DNA of 64,000 nucleotides from Desarmillaria ectypa (taxonomy: Eukaryota; Basidiomycota; Agaricomycetes; Agaricales; Physalacriaceae), in NCBI GenBank assembly GCA_030407005.1, contig JAUDYN010000005.1, positions 62,001-126,000 on the forward strand. Reading direction: 5' to 3'. The notes under the pieces are model-generated. The model had not been told where the DNA came from, ran no database searches, and saw only the letters and a program-made list of their open reading frames with translations. Both the position numbers and the translations under genes were made by a program. Shown piece by piece: positions 22,192-34,610 of this stretch. Numbering within the stretch: position 1 is the first letter of the stretch; every line of letters begins with the position of its first letter.

Positions 22192-24490
22192 CTACTGAAT
22201 GGGACTCGGAATCAGATGCAGCGGCATCTGAGGACCTTTAGACATCTCATCTCGCACCATGGGAATCATAAGTCCGGCATGCTGCCGCTTAATGTCAATA
22301 CCTGCCTTGGGGAAAGTGAACTTGAAAGATTCGAGGAGTTCGAACAGAATGGCTTGGAGCTCCATAATACTGTAACAATACGACATGAGCTCCAGCAATG
22401 GACCACAAGGAAGCGGAACTCACGCGAAACGCCAGCCGATACAGGAGCGAACTCCAGCGCCTTACGGGAAAGGAACTATTGAGTAAAATGCATTTAAGAT
22501 CAGAGGACCGGCTTACTGAAGGTCAGTCTAAAAAGGGAGAAATGAAATCCAGTTTCTTGACGAATAATACCATAACAGACTCACAGGTTGGCAAACACCC
22601 CAACTGGTGTCTGTTTATCCAGTTCGCCCAAGAATCGATCCGGATTCCAGGCATCGGCATCGGAGCCCCATACAATTGGATTTCTGGATGCGTCCACGAG
22701 TGAGCGTACCCTTAAATTTAAATGTGAGCTTATACTAACCGATTGTAGTACGCGATTGCAATCTCAACAAGCTGGCCCTTCTCTACGGGTATTTCAGTGA
22801 GCTTGGTTCCCGTGGATGTGACGATTGGTTCGGTAAGCGGGATGACATCGTCACAAGCCGCTACACGGAGCAGGGCAGGAACAATAGGATGGAACCGGAG
22901 TGTTTCCTATCATCACCAAACCAATGAGCGAGCAGACCATTCGGAAGGAGGATACGCGCCTTGATCACAGCATTCATGAACGGCATACTATCGTAATCCG
23001 CCGACGTGAGTTCGCCTTTGGTTGCATACCGGCTTCGTACTTCCGCTATTTCTGTGCGGATACGATCTTGCTGTTCAGGGTGATTGCACAATTCGAATAA
23101 GCTCCAGGTGAGCGTAGATGCGGTGGTTTCGTGTCCTGCCAACGTAAGTGAACTGTCACCATGAAGAGTCAATATGATTGCTTCAGGACGGAACAAGATG
23201 AACTGACGCTATCTGGGCAAGGACCTCATCATCGCTCAATCGTTTATTCTCTTCTTCCTGAGAATTCGCCCGCGCTGTAGGATTCGATGAGCTTAAGTAC
23301 ATTGCAACTAACTGCAGCAGCTCACCTAAGATACTCAGAACATCCTTGCCAGTTGATGAATCCAAATCGTTCCCCTCGATGTTCTCCTTGAGCAGTTTCT
23401 GTCCGACCTTTTTGGTAGCGACATTAAAACTTGAGAAATGCGTCTTTTGCCGGGAAGGAATGAAGTCCATGAGTCGGAGGAGAGGCTTTGGCATAATTCT
23501 AGGCAACGCCGAGAATAGTATTCCTGCGCGGGAGGGAAATATTCCTGCATCGTGGCTGGAATGAAATAAGGCAAACAAAATAGTCAAATAAGCGGGTACT
23601 ACAAACAATAAATTGTTCAGTGTCTTGGCCAGGTTATTATTCTCGTCATCAAGTGCACCGTACTGATATCCGAAAGCACCTTTAATAGTCATCAGTACTG
23701 AATAATGGTATCTTCCAGTACGGGCTCACTTTCTCCAATAATGTCCAAAGTCAGCTTTCCAAGCCATAGCGTTATATTGAGATTCGATTGTCCACCTTCA
23801 GCCATGTCAGTGAGCTTTCGAGAGAACTAAACAGCTCGTCAGATCACAAATAAAGGTTCATCAAGCAAACACACCTTCCTTGCCGATCGTTGGAAAAGGC
23901 TAAGAAACGTCCGAAGTTGTGCTGCAGAAAATGCGGGATTCATGACTTTCCTGTGACGTTGGTGAACAGATCCTAAAAGAAATGTATTGAATATCAAGCA
24001 TCACCGACAAATTGAGACGAAGCTGCACCGGCTACTGTGACGATTCCCTTCCCGAATAGTATGTTCAGGTTATAATCTGAATCGGGAGCTTTGGGATAAC
24101 GGTATCCAGAGCCATGAAGGACGTGCTGTAGACCTTTCGGATCACCAAGGACCAATAGATCTTTCTGTACAGGAATTAGCTACCTTGCTACAGAGACATA
24201 TGCGAAGATACTAACGCCGTAGCAAGCAGCTCCACGGAAGGCTGAACCGTATTCGCGAAACCAAGGAAAGTCCAAATCGCCTACTTGGTCTTGATACTTA
24301 ATAGCATATTCCTTACCTTGAAGAATGATATGACGAGGTGATGTTATAACCCAAGATGATGCTCACCAAGAAGCCAGGAGTCCGCTGTAGGACCTCGAAG
24401 CTGATTGACAATAGAACGTTTTCGTCTGCAGATTAAAATAGTGATAGCAATGGTAAGAAGGGCGACAATAAACAGAGAAGTGGGCTCCAT
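22192..24490 (-). CDS. Cytochrome P450 monooxygenase, copy B
   Basis: Paralogue of the 18768-21063 gene with the same exon structure. The membrane anchor is PTSLFIVALLTIAITILI. The I-helix AGHETT, the K-helix ETLRFHP and the haem loop FSAGVRSCIGWRFA are all present, and the C-terminus again ends HLIPSPIQ. Exons near the N-terminus differ from copy A at many positions. In contrast, 22798-23148 differs from 19361-19711 at only four bases, including a fully identical intron. No frame break was found. Substrate unknown. Confidence 0.92.
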
Positions 24491-24614
24491 TGATACATCT
24501 TTGACTTCTGGACAGCGCAAGCTTTATAGCCGGAATATAAAGTGACAGAAGAGGATCAAGGCAAGAAGTAACAGGGTCCTTCCAGAACACTAGGCTTCAT
24601 TTCCATACCAAGTA

Positions 24615-25138
24615 GGGTTCTGTAAGAAATGGGCCCGTGTTTAAAACCGGTTATAAACATCCTAATTTGGACATTGTAAACCGAGGTTTCAAACATAAGA
24701 AATGTAAATAACCTGTCAGAGATGAGATATTAACCATGTTTATAATCTGCATGCATGTCATATTCATCCTGACCTTGTATAACGCCAGGGGAGTACTATA
24801 AAGCCCAATCCAAGCTTGCAAAGCGTCGGTCACGTCGCTACATTGGTCAAGACAGCCAGATATATATAGGCATGCCCATTATTTTCCTGAGGATTAGTAC
24901 CAAAACTGACTATGTTTGTCAGAAGTCTATTTTCTGAGCTCTGGAAATTCGGCAAATACTGTGTCCAGTCACTATAGGTGTTCTAGAAGTGTGCAGAGTG
25001 CTAATTTCTGCCTTTGAATGCAGTAACAATGTCATGAATATTAACAATTGTTAACATACCCTCTGGGACCCTCGTGTTTGAAACCAAACATATTATAAAA
25101 ATACCATGTTTAGAATTCCGGCATTTCTCACGGAACCC
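24615..25138. mobile_element. MITE-like insertion with 17-bp inverted repeats and TA flanks
   Basis: The left end GGGTTCTGTAAGAAATG (24615-24631) is the inverted complement of the right end at 25122-25138 with two mismatches. Both ends are bordered by TA (24613-24614 and 25139-25140), the target duplication typical of Tc1/mariner-type elements. The interior is AT-rich (about 520 bp in total) and has no transposase frame. The element interrupts sequence that is continuous upstream of P450 copy A, so it inserted after the duplication. Confidence 0.7.
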
Positions 25139-26801
25139 TAATACGAAGACGAAGCAAAAAAAAAATTGGGGCCTGGAGTTAGCTGCATTGCATCAATGAC
25201 GAGGCCGAAAGGCTGCTCAGACATAAGCATATTCAAGTCAACGGCCCGGTACGTGACTCGTCTGTCTTCAGAAGGGATCATCCTTCGCAAGGTCCCAGTG
25301 ATGAATCTCCAACCAAACACTGGAGTTAATGATGTTGGAGTTGGCCGACACGGGTCCGAATTGACGATGCATGTACCGTCTGAAGGAATTTTTGCTTACC
25401 GACCAGGTATGCAAACAACGGAGAATTACAGTGCGAGACATAGATAGAACACAGATGAGGTTTCTCGGGGTTTTCCGGACTAGTTCCTGCTGACCATGTC
25501 AGCCGTCGGCACAATGTTCATTTATGGACAACCTCTCAGCCGGACTAAGTTGGAGAAGGACTTCTTTCTCTTCTCGTATCGGACCTGCAACTCATGCAAA
25601 TGAATGAGTATGACATCGAATTGCCACACATGCCAATTGCAAACCTCGAAACCCCGGGAGCTTTTGGTCTTCAGTATTGCAAGGGGTTAGCGGAATCATC
25701 GCACGGAACGACTTTGAGAGCTGTAGAAGACACAGGCGTCCGGACGTATCAAGTTCTCAAGTTTTGTTGAGAAAGCGTAAGTCTGATATACTCGTTCAAA
25801 TGTTTGCTGCCCATCAGTACTCAACGGCTGTTTCTAGACTCACTTTTGGCTTTAGTGATGTGAGTTTTCTTCGGCACCAGTACTTACGCCCCAAATCTCC
25901 CGTCGCTATCTACCCCAAAACCCTCGGCTTGTGATTCATTGTATGACATGTTCCCAATGACTCACCGGGCCAAGGGAATTTCCTTTTGCGAACGAACCCA
26001 AGGTGTCATTTGAGTTTGGTCCCAACATCTTAGCCAAATAGTGAACCTAAATGGGGTAGTCGGATAACTCGGAGAGCTTCGGCAACGAGTCTGGAATCTG
26101 TCAACATGATCACATGTTGTCAGAAATAATCAACAATCAGTTTTTTGGAACATCAACACAATCAGCCCTCGAGCTCGGGACTGGAAGTTCCTATTGGTAC
26201 CTTTAAGAAACCTGACACGCAGCCATGGCGACATGTTCTTTGGTTCGTCAAGGTATGTAATGACTCAGTTTTTGACCTGGATCATCACATTGAAGAGGTG
26301 CGTTTTTTCGATTCTTTCGTTGCCCTGACAGATATTACATCACCATTTCCTGGGTTCAGCGGCAGGCCCTGATTTTCGGTGGAGATTGCTATCCAAAAAG
26401 TGGTCGAGTTGTGGCTTCTTAGGGATTGGGAGCAGGTTCGTAGAAAAATAAGGACCTGAAAGTGTTAGATGCCGTTTTTGATGAACTTCCCAAACTCGAG
26501 GAAGTTACGATCTCTATCATTGGTGTCGAGAAGGTCCTACCTACCTAATTATCTTATTATTCAGTTAAAGCGAACAGGTAAATTAATAATCTAGGTCTAT
26601 AACTGGCGAGACAAAAGGAGACATACTTTCTTTCCCTCCGACTACTATGACCTACAACCGACAAAAAAAATTTTGTACACTTGTGCTTTCTGTAGGTTAA
26701 GAACTGGTAGACAATTGACGCTTCCGGACACTCGTTTTCGACAGTTCTTTCACCATAAATCATCCTACACAATTGACATCTTATTTTCCAGTTCAGTCAC
26801 G
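25139..26801. other. P450 B upstream flank and degenerate coding remnants
   Basis: 25139-25530 is the continuation of duplicated unit B. From about 25560 to 26530 (+) there are short protein-like pieces in changing frames, for example one ending in FDELPKLEEVTISIIGVEKV near 26475-26535. These resemble the leucine-rich part of fungal F-box-like proteins, but no continuous gene can be built. Probably relics. Confidence 0.35.
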
Positions 26802-28457
26802 CTAGACCGATACAGGCAATAACATCGCTCTTCGCCCCGCAGGTTCCAATATATCTGTGGCCGAGCCCATACCAACAAAGTTGGGCTCATCGTTTATAGC
26901 AGGAGGGAAATCAGGCGGTCGAATCCCTTTCAAAAGGCTGTCTCTCTGCCTCTCGATGTATGCTTTGTTCATTGGTGTGAGAGGCACCGAGGGAATATAC
27001 ATCACTGCATCACTGTCAGCATCAGCGAGGGTGCCACGGCGGGTAGAATGCGCACCACAAGAATCTTCCCTTCCGGTATGTTCGACTTCGACGGCATGAA
27101 CCATATCACAATGCCAAAACACGGTGTCACCTGGAAGAACCTTTGGCACTGAAATCATGGTCTTCTCGAGTCTGAGGTGAGGATGCAAGTCAGGTGTCGG
27201 CCTCGGTCCGGTATAACCGCTTCCCAAGGGAATGATGCCAGGAAAATCTGGTATCGAGATATCTATGCGAAAATACGGTGATTTAGAACACGCGATATGG
27301 GAATATACGTACCATATTGCCAGTTCTCTGCCTTCAAAATTTCGGGAGAGTTGACTGGGACAAGAGGTCGAAAGAACGGCCGCAGCATGATATACGCATT
27401 ACTCATGATGACGTTGGGGAAGAATTGGATAGTGCCCTCGGTTGGGGCGGTCTCGCTGTTGTGGGCATGGAAGCAATGGTCCCAGTCATTACACTGAAGA
27501 CGCATACCTTATCGCAAGCCATCCCTGGAAAGTTCGGAAGATCGTAGCCTTTGCAGCGCCATGTCAGCGCTCCATGCCGTTTCTGTTGATGACGGATACA
27601 CACCTGCCCTACTCTGTTATGCAATGAGCTTTTCGCATCGATCCTTCCGCGCAAATCGTACGGATCATGTTTCTTCCAGTTACCTTCAAAGATATCCTTG
27701 AAGACTGACCGAAACGATGGGTCTTCCCACCGTTCGATGGCTCCACCTACATCATGATCGATCGCTTATCAGTGCTACAGGAATCAAGTGAACAGCACTT
27801 GAGCTTACCGTCAATATGTGGTGGATGGATGTTCCACTGCACCCCGGGATGCCTCATCCTAAGTCTATCGGCATAGCTCAAAGGCTCAGACAGATCCACC
27901 CCGTCTGTTTCCAATTCGCCCTCATAGTGATAAATCTGATTTAACCATGTCGACACCTTGAGCATATTTGGATGTGCTCTGGCTTCTATCTGTGGTTTCG
28001 TCCAGCTGAAAAGGATGAAAAGTCGCAGAGTTCGTGTATTGGCACACCTACAAGAGTTGGAAGAACTGTGGGTTTTCGCTCGGAAACCCCTCGACATCAG
28101 GATTCGCCGCGACGAAGTCTCGAAGGCCGTGTCTCCATGCGATAGCTTGCTGGTCGTCTACCACGTTACGAATAACAACACATCCCTTGCTCTTGATCTC
28201 TGTCTTGTGCGCCTCAGTTAAATTTGATAACTCAGAGAAATCAAGTTGGGGTAGATACTGTCCAATTGGTTTGGGTCTGGATGATAAAACCATAAAACCA
28301 GCGTACACACATTGGTGCCTTCTTTGCTAATGGTTTCGGTGGCCACCGCTAGTTCAGCAATGATCTCTTTCCATGCCTTCGTGACATTCGTCTCAAAGTC
28401 AGGATATGAAGCGGCGATATTTTCTTTCAGCTTCTGCAAATCTGCCGGTGGGATCAT
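26802..28457 (-). CDS. DUF1479 family protein (YbiU-like, cupin-fold oxygenase-like)
   Basis: Starts MIPPADLQKLKENIAASYPDF, a typical fungal DUF1479 start, followed by an intron. Later exons carry LTEAHKTEIKSKGCVVIRNVV, WTKPQIEARAHPNM, VQWNIHPPHIDGG, AIERWEDPSFRSVFKDIF and VIMSNAYIMLRPFF. The last long exon has GDTVFWHCDMVHAVEVEH, which supplies candidate metal ligands (His-x-Asp and a further His), and NEPNFVGMGSATDI. The family is thought to adopt the Fe(II)/2-oxoglutarate oxygenase fold, but its substrate is not established. About seven short introns. The 3' end overlaps nothing; the start is 366 bases from the stop of the beta-tubulin gene, both on the minus strand. Confidence 0.9.
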
Positions 28458-28822
28458 GGCTGAATGTCAATGAAAGTAAATAGAAGATGCCAGCATCCTC
28501 ATATAACGGGAAAGTATTCAACCCCGAAGATAAGGAAATAATTGATAAGAGATTATACCAGCGTCTCCCACAGGCTAGTCAACGTCACCCGGTCATAAGT
28601 GCGATCACGATGTCAAGGACGAGATAACAGAACTCACCTTTTTTTCCCTGAAGAATTGCCGGTGATACTGATATGGCACACCCTCTTGGTCACTAGGCTA
28701 CGAAAGGAATTGTCAAATTACGAAACGTACAGTAAAAACTTGTCCAATACACATAAAGACGTGAACACAGAACAGTAATGCTTGGCTGGTAACTGGTACT
28801 ATGCGGTGCGAAGCCATTGGTG
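28458..28822. other. Spacer between beta-tubulin and DUF1479 genes
   Basis: Holds the beta-tubulin 3' untranslated region and the DUF1479 promoter. No further feature seen. Confidence 0.45.
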
Positions 28823-31347
28823 TTATTGTCCTTCCGCAAGTTCTTCTTCCGCATACTCTGCTCCCTCCTCTTCGAGATATTCCTCTTCATCTTCCACCGT
28901 TGCCTCTTGATACTGTTGGTACTCCGCTCTGCGATATCCAAATTTGCATGAGAATAGGATCTTTGAAAGCGCCGCTCTAGTACATACATCAGATCGAGCG
29001 TGTTGCTCTCCGCCTCCGAAAATTCCATTGGGTCCATCCCTTCCCCGGTGTACCTTCAGACGTCATGAGGAAAGTGGTCTGGAAAGTAGAGAAAACCCCT
29101 ACCAATGCATGAAAGCTCGGCGTTTGAACATCAGAGAAAACTGGTAGTGCACCATTAATATCTGCACGTAGATATGCTTGCTCATCACGCACCGAATCTA
29201 GAGTGCGCTGGAATAGTTCCTGAATAGAGGTAGAGTTCGCAAGTCCCGTAGCAGCCTACTATATGTTAGATATTGAAATGTAAAAGAAACATTTACTAAC
29301 CTGTTTCTGACCCACGGGAGGCACCGACACTATGGACACAGAAACGTTGTCGGGAATCCACCTAGAATGCTGTTAGTCACTACATGACGCACATTTGTGG
29401 CGTAGTACACTCACTCGACGAATTGTTGGGAGTTCTTGCTTTGGAGGTCATGGACCGTGACCTGATACTGTAAGAAGAGTGTTCAAGATCCGGGCTATAG
29501 CACCTACCTCGGCCTGAGAAAACAAGGTTCATGAGCAAATGTGATCTAAGCAGATACCTAAGAGAAGAACTCTTACTTCGCGTGAGGAGATCTGTCCCCG
29601 GAAGATTGTGTATGCTGTAAGGTAGCGTCTTATAGAAGGTTAAGACAAAGGAAGAGTTACATGAGGTTTCGACGTACCCAAATCGCGGATCGCAAGCCAC
29701 CAGTAGATTTTTGCGATCGAAGAGCCTGCAAGATGTTAGACCTAATAGACAATATAAAGAGCCAGGCTTACGCAGTGGTCAGGTCTGACACGCTCATCCT
29801 TTCGAACGATCGAGACTTCGGATCATACAGAGGTGCATAACTTGGCATGAGGAAATGCAGCTACGACAAAGTCAGGGAGACATCGCTATGCAAACTGGTC
29901 ACAAACGCGAGGAAACGGGACCAAATTCATCCCCAGCTTCCGTAAGTCGCTGTAAGAACGGGTATGAGTTCTGCGTCATGGCATGCGTAAAGATACCAAC
30001 CCGTTAAGCTGGCCAGGAAAGCGAAGACTTGTGCTGACCCCACACATCACTTTCGAAATCACCTGTGCATACACGGTCGTTAAAAGGTCCAATATACACG
30101 AAAAATCGGACTTGCCTGGTTCAAGTCGCTAAAAGACGGGCTCTTGATGTGTAAGGTTCGTTGGTTGATATCATACAGCGCTTCGTTGTCAATGCAAATC
30201 GTCAGGTCAGTGTTATCCAAAAGTTGATGTGTAGAGAGCATCGCATTATATGGCTAAGCTCAGTTCATTGGTGAGAACAAGGTATACTTGGCACTGGGAA
30301 CACATACTTCAACAACGGTTTCTGATACTTTAGGGGACGGCATGATGGAAAAGGTGGCAAGCATGCGGTCGGGGTATTCCTGAGGTCTTGTTAACGTAGT
30401 TCAGAAGGAGAAGAGTCGAAACGTACCTCTCGCAACTTTGAGAGTATTAAACATCCAAGACCCGATCCAGTCCCCCCTCCCAGTGAGTGGATGAGTTGGA
30501 ACCCTTGTAGGGCATCACAAGCCTCTGATTGTCTCCTAATTGTCTCCTACAAGAAATATTTTAGACCGTACAAGATCTTGGCGGAAACAGCATACTGACT
30601 AGAATCCCATCTACGAGCTCGGCGCCTAAGAATCTGTTGTTGAGTAAACGTAAAGAATATAAAAGACCTCAGCAACGAATGACCTTCAGTGTAAACTATG
30701 GGGATTTATCAGCTCAAGGAACTTTCCCAGGATGTACCACTTACATCCTTTGGCCCAGTTGTTACCCGCGCCCGGCTCGGCAGAGATAAACGTATCGGGT
30801 CGAAATAGGTTGCCCAACTTCCCGCTCCTCACCTGAAGAGAAATGCTCAGTTGGATCTTCAGCGATACAGCTGGATGAGTCCACCTTGTCTAAAACGCCA
30901 ACCTCTAGATCCACTTGGATGGATCGAGGGACATAACGACGCTGGCCAGAAGATTCTACCTCCGTAAAATATGTGCCAACCTGCGATTGTTTTTTCCATG
31001 ACGTGAAAACGAGAAAAATCAGAAAGTTACGTACTCTTTGGAGTTCCAGATCATTCTTTCCTCTGTACACCTACAAACGTTGAGTTGAATCGATCGCATG
31101 AATCCCCGAAATGAACGGCGTACTCCAGAAGTGTCAATCCCATGTTCCGCAAGGATCATTGACCAAAAGTTGGTCCCAACCTGGTTGCCCGCCTAAAAAA
31201 ACACCGAAAATTCAACATGTGGAACGATATCGCCCAGAGTCGACCATCGCACCTGGCCAACCTATATCTCCTTGTCAGTCATGGAATCACAATTATTCAA
31301 GATAAATTCTTTACCTGAAGATTGATGATTTCCCGAGAGGCGCCCAT
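28823..31347 (-). CDS. Divergent beta-tubulin
   Basis: GTP-binding microtubule subunit. Exons join to [16 protein letters not shown], then [19 protein letters not shown] and [21 protein letters not shown]. The nucleotide-binding tubulin signature is in the exon near 30470 (GGGTGSG). The C-terminal half has [21 protein letters not shown], then [21 protein letters not shown] and an acidic tail ([20 protein letters not shown]..., stop at 28823). About fifteen short introns; all junctions tested keep frame. The order of motifs is beta-type, but many normally invariant positions differ, and the conserved MREI start is replaced by MGASREII. This suggests a specialised second beta-tubulin paralogue rather than the housekeeping gene. 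Confidence 0.88.
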
Positions 31348-31493
31348 GATTGACAGTGATGGTGTTGGTGCAGAGACAGGTCTGAGTCTGACAGTGACCG
31401 TGACTTCTATTCAGACCCGGCCCCGGCCTGGACTGACGGAGAATTCATCACGTGATACGCGTTTTAGGCAACCACCTCAGTTTACCGGAGCTT

Positions 31494-32400
31494 TTACCGG
31501 CCGGCAAGTAGAAGCTGAGTATAGCGCTTGAGTAGCACGACACAGGTGGACAATACTGCCAAATTTCCGCCAAATCTTATAGAAATCTTAGACAAAACTC
31601 GGGAAATTCTCGAATCTCGTTTGCAAGAGTCTTTGACAGGATGCTCAAGAAAGTACATATCATTGGACTTGGAAAGAGTATGATGCTCCAAGTCATTTCG
31701 TTCTGATACAAATATCCCAAGTAGTGCTCTGCAGACAGAAGAGAAAGAGAGGCATCCAGCCGAACTAAAATACATGAAAAGTCTAATCAGAATGCGTACA
31801 CATATTTCGCCGAATTCAGCACATACTTTTCCAAGCGTTTTCCAAGCGTTGCAGCAATTCCTCACGCAATTTTTTTTTTTTCCATCAAGTCCACAATCGT
31901 TTTGCTTCGCAATGCAGCGGATGCACCTCAGCAGCTTCTTTCTGTCGCTAGTATCTCCCTCGAGCACGTTTCTTGCCATTAGGAGGGGCAGTCCTCCGCG
32001 TACCGAGATCACCCTTCCTGAGAGGATGACCTGCTCGAAGTGTTCTTCCCCCGAGGACTCGGACTGGTCAGAAACGATAATAAAATCTTCGACGTGCCCC
32101 TCCTTCTTTCCAAGTAGCGGTTGACGATGTACGTTCCATAGGGAGGCTGATAAAAGAATCGAATTTTTGGTACCAAGACGTCCTGTGAACGAAGGCTCCC
32201 TCGGTTGAGTACTAACCAGTCAGTGCACATGGTGGTCCAACGTACCATAATATCAGAAAGTACTTTGCAGTGCCTGTATTTTCTCCAAGTAGCCTCCTGA
32301 GTGAAATCTGGTCCTCGCGTGTAAACCTCAGCGAGCCGACCCAAGTCCTCATTTGTAACTGCCAGATCTGGAGGTTTTGGCCCTCTTTTTATTTTGAATA
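31494..32400 (-). CDS. Hypothetical protein, uncertain exon structure
   Basis: Two overlapping coding-like stretches. One (about 32400-32160) reads LAVTNEDLGRLAEVYTRGPDF, then ATWRKYRHCKVLSDIM; a GTACGT donor follows and an acceptor at about 32186 leads into VLVPKIRFFYQPPYG. The other (about 32120-31880) reads EDFIIVSDQSESSGEEHFEQ, then ISVRGGLPLLMARNVLEGD and KKLLRCIRCIAKQNDCGL. The two do not join in phase without an unseen splice or an indel. A 12-base T tract lies at 31870-31881. No family recognised; it may be a decayed gene. Confidence 0.35.
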
Positions 32401-33579
32401 AAAAAGGCTGCTTGCTAATAAAGAAGGGTCAGTTGTCCTCCATCGAAAATTTAGTTGTGTATTTTCTGCAGATATTAGTTGTTCCGGACAAAGGTACCCA
32501 GAGAAATTAGTAACGCGTCGTTTAGTTTGAATTTGTGACACCTCTACTCCAGCACGTCGTGTGCGCAAGTTTCTTTGCGCCAGTGTCCGTGACTTATCTT
32601 CTTAAAGGAGATTCGATGAATCTACAGTCAAATTGGCGCGTTGGAAGAGCACGACACTGCCACTCGCGAATAAGTAAGCTTCGGCAAAGTCCGCCTACGT
32701 ATACGAACCATCCGCCTAAATTGGGTAGGTTCATGCCAACCTCCCAATTACTTTTCCCTAGATTTAATCCGCAGGAGCACTGTCCCACAGCCAGGACATT
32801 TCTTGTCACGTGGAAACTACGAGTATGCCGGATGGTGTAATGTAGTACTTTACTGACTATCCGAGTGACATCCCATTGTTTGTTCATCATTAGTTTCCAG
32901 GTTAAGCTGTCGGCAAAGTGATTTTCATGCGAAGCTCCTGTCATCACATATTTGGGTTGATTTGTTCTTTATTAGTTTCTTATGTGCAGCGTGAGATACT
33001 CCCGGTGAGTAATACCCATTCCCATTCAGCCTGGAGCTGATTGACGCTGGTATGGAAGAGTTTCATTTACGAGTTTGTGTTCCAATTGCATCATCGCTAT
33101 CTCCGCCATTCAGAGCACATCTTGCATGCTTGAAAAATCAGGCCCTCAACAACCCGTCGTCGTGATCATCATCCCTTGAATCATGATAATGGATGAACCC
33201 CCTTGATGAAGTTATCTGCTTTCTGCACGCGCGAAGGTCTACGGTGTCAAGTGAACTGTCGATGTACATAGCGTTGATAATGTCGGTGAACATTATTTTC
33301 GATATCAATATATGCGCGCCTAATTATAAGACAAACAGCCCTGTAGTCTATGCCAACCCGGTGGGCTCCCACGGGCCAACTGTTCGTCGACGGAGGGCAA
33401 CCCAGCATCTATGCATCAACATCGCCGAAGCACCCGTTTCCTCGAGCGCTATGTATGGCACTGCCCTTGCCATTGTGGCCATTTATGCGACGACCAACAA
33501 TCTACCCATAAGTCTCCGGCCGCATCGCACTGCCCTTCGAGCGGGTCTCCTCACAACTTTTCCTTTATTCACGTTCGAT
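32401..33579. other. Intergenic
   Basis: About 1.2 kb without a convincing gene. An open frame upstream of 33580 continues into the GPI-protein signal peptide frame, but its sequence is not protein-like. Confidence 0.4.
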
Positions 33580-34402
33580 ATGAGAGCAATCGCTCTAGCT
33601 GGCATCATCATGCCAGCGTATGTCTTGGCATATGCTGTCGAGCATATAACGACTATGCCTCCAGTGGCAAGACAGCTTCCTGCAGGTAAGCTTCGTAGAT
33701 TCTGTCTAGCAATAAACATTTAATCCTCACCTTCAGGTCTCTCAAGTGCACGAGAGTATCTCTCTTCCTGCGGGGAGTTCTGTACCGATGCCATCCAATC
33801 CAAATACCAAAGCGCGCGCTTAGATATAAACCCCGACGACCAATACTGCAACAACTACGGAAACACCCCAGGAGAAGGTGGATGCTACGTGTGTTATCTC
33901 TTCTTCCCGTTCCCAGAGGCTGTTATCCTTACACTTATATCAGTGTGGCAACTACCTCCGAGATGGACGCGCTGTATCCTCTCTCTCCGCTTGCATAGTA
34001 AACACATGCACCAAAGCCTCGAAAGAGGTCCTGGACTTTATCGATGTCACGGGCGAGTTCATACCCCAGATGACCGGCCAGCTCAACTTGCTATGCCCTA
34101 ACAGCATCAACGCCCTCGCGTTTACCGGGGGCGTGCAGCCTCCTTCATCTACGAACAGCGTTAGCACCACCGTCACATCCAGCTCTACTTCCAAATCCAC
34201 TTCGAGTTCGAGTTCTGCTACATCTAGCTCATCCAGTTCTTCTACTCCGACGTCCACGTCTACATCTGCGTCGTCGACTTCGACTGGGTCACCCACTTCC
34301 TCACCGGGCTCTGCAGCAAAGATGCCAGTCCTTATGGATTCGGTTTACCTCGCTACCACTCTCTGTGGTGTGATCATGGCTGTTACGGTGTACATGCTTT
34401 AG
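33580..34402 (+). CDS. GPI-anchored Ser/Thr-rich cell-surface protein
   Basis: Three exons. The first (33580 to about 33685) encodes a signal peptide (MRAIALAGIIMPAYVLAYA). Exon 2 has a Cys-containing domain (SSCGEFCTDAIQ ... QYCNNYGNTPGEGGCY). After an intron of about 54 bases, exon 3 continues CGNYLRDGRAVSSLSACIVNTC and LNLLCPNSINALAFTGG. A Ser/Thr stalk follows (34140-34310, dozens of Ser/Thr residues), then a hydrophobic C-terminus (YLATTLCGVIMAVTVYML), consistent with a GPI attachment signal. It is probably an O-glycosylated wall or plasma-membrane protein. Cys-rich ectodomain plus stalk is a common basidiomycete layout, but I cannot name the family. Confidence 0.75.
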
Positions 34403-34610
34403 GTTTCTCCGGTGTCGATAACAGTGCAGTTCGTTCCATCGATGTTGTGCCGTCGTTAGCGGCAAAGATTTTGAAAACTCATTTATATGCATATATCTGT
34501 GAAACAACGGACTTGTGGTTAAACAAATATCAAAAAGTCTTCAGTCTGAATGCGAGTGGAACATGTCGTTGATGAGAATATTCGAGCCCTCGGTCTAATC
34601 TAAGCCCGAG

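Larger units (their letters stand above)
21738..25530. repeat. Tandem duplication unit B (tRNA-Asp remnant + P450 + MITE)
   Basis: Second copy of the 18059-21495 unit. Order and orientation are conserved. The extra length is explained by the inserted element at 24615-25138. Confidence 0.8.

Noticed and set aside
24632..25085. Direct repeats CGTGTTTRAAACC near both ends of the MITE interior, considered as LTRs
   Set aside because: They are only 13 bases, lie inside the inverted repeats, and no retroelement coding or primer-binding site is present.
33952..34296. Long acidic minus-strand frame (Glu/Asp/Val repeats)
   Set aside because: It is the antisense shadow of the Ser/Thr stalk of the GPI-anchored protein; the repeat simply mirrors Ser codons.
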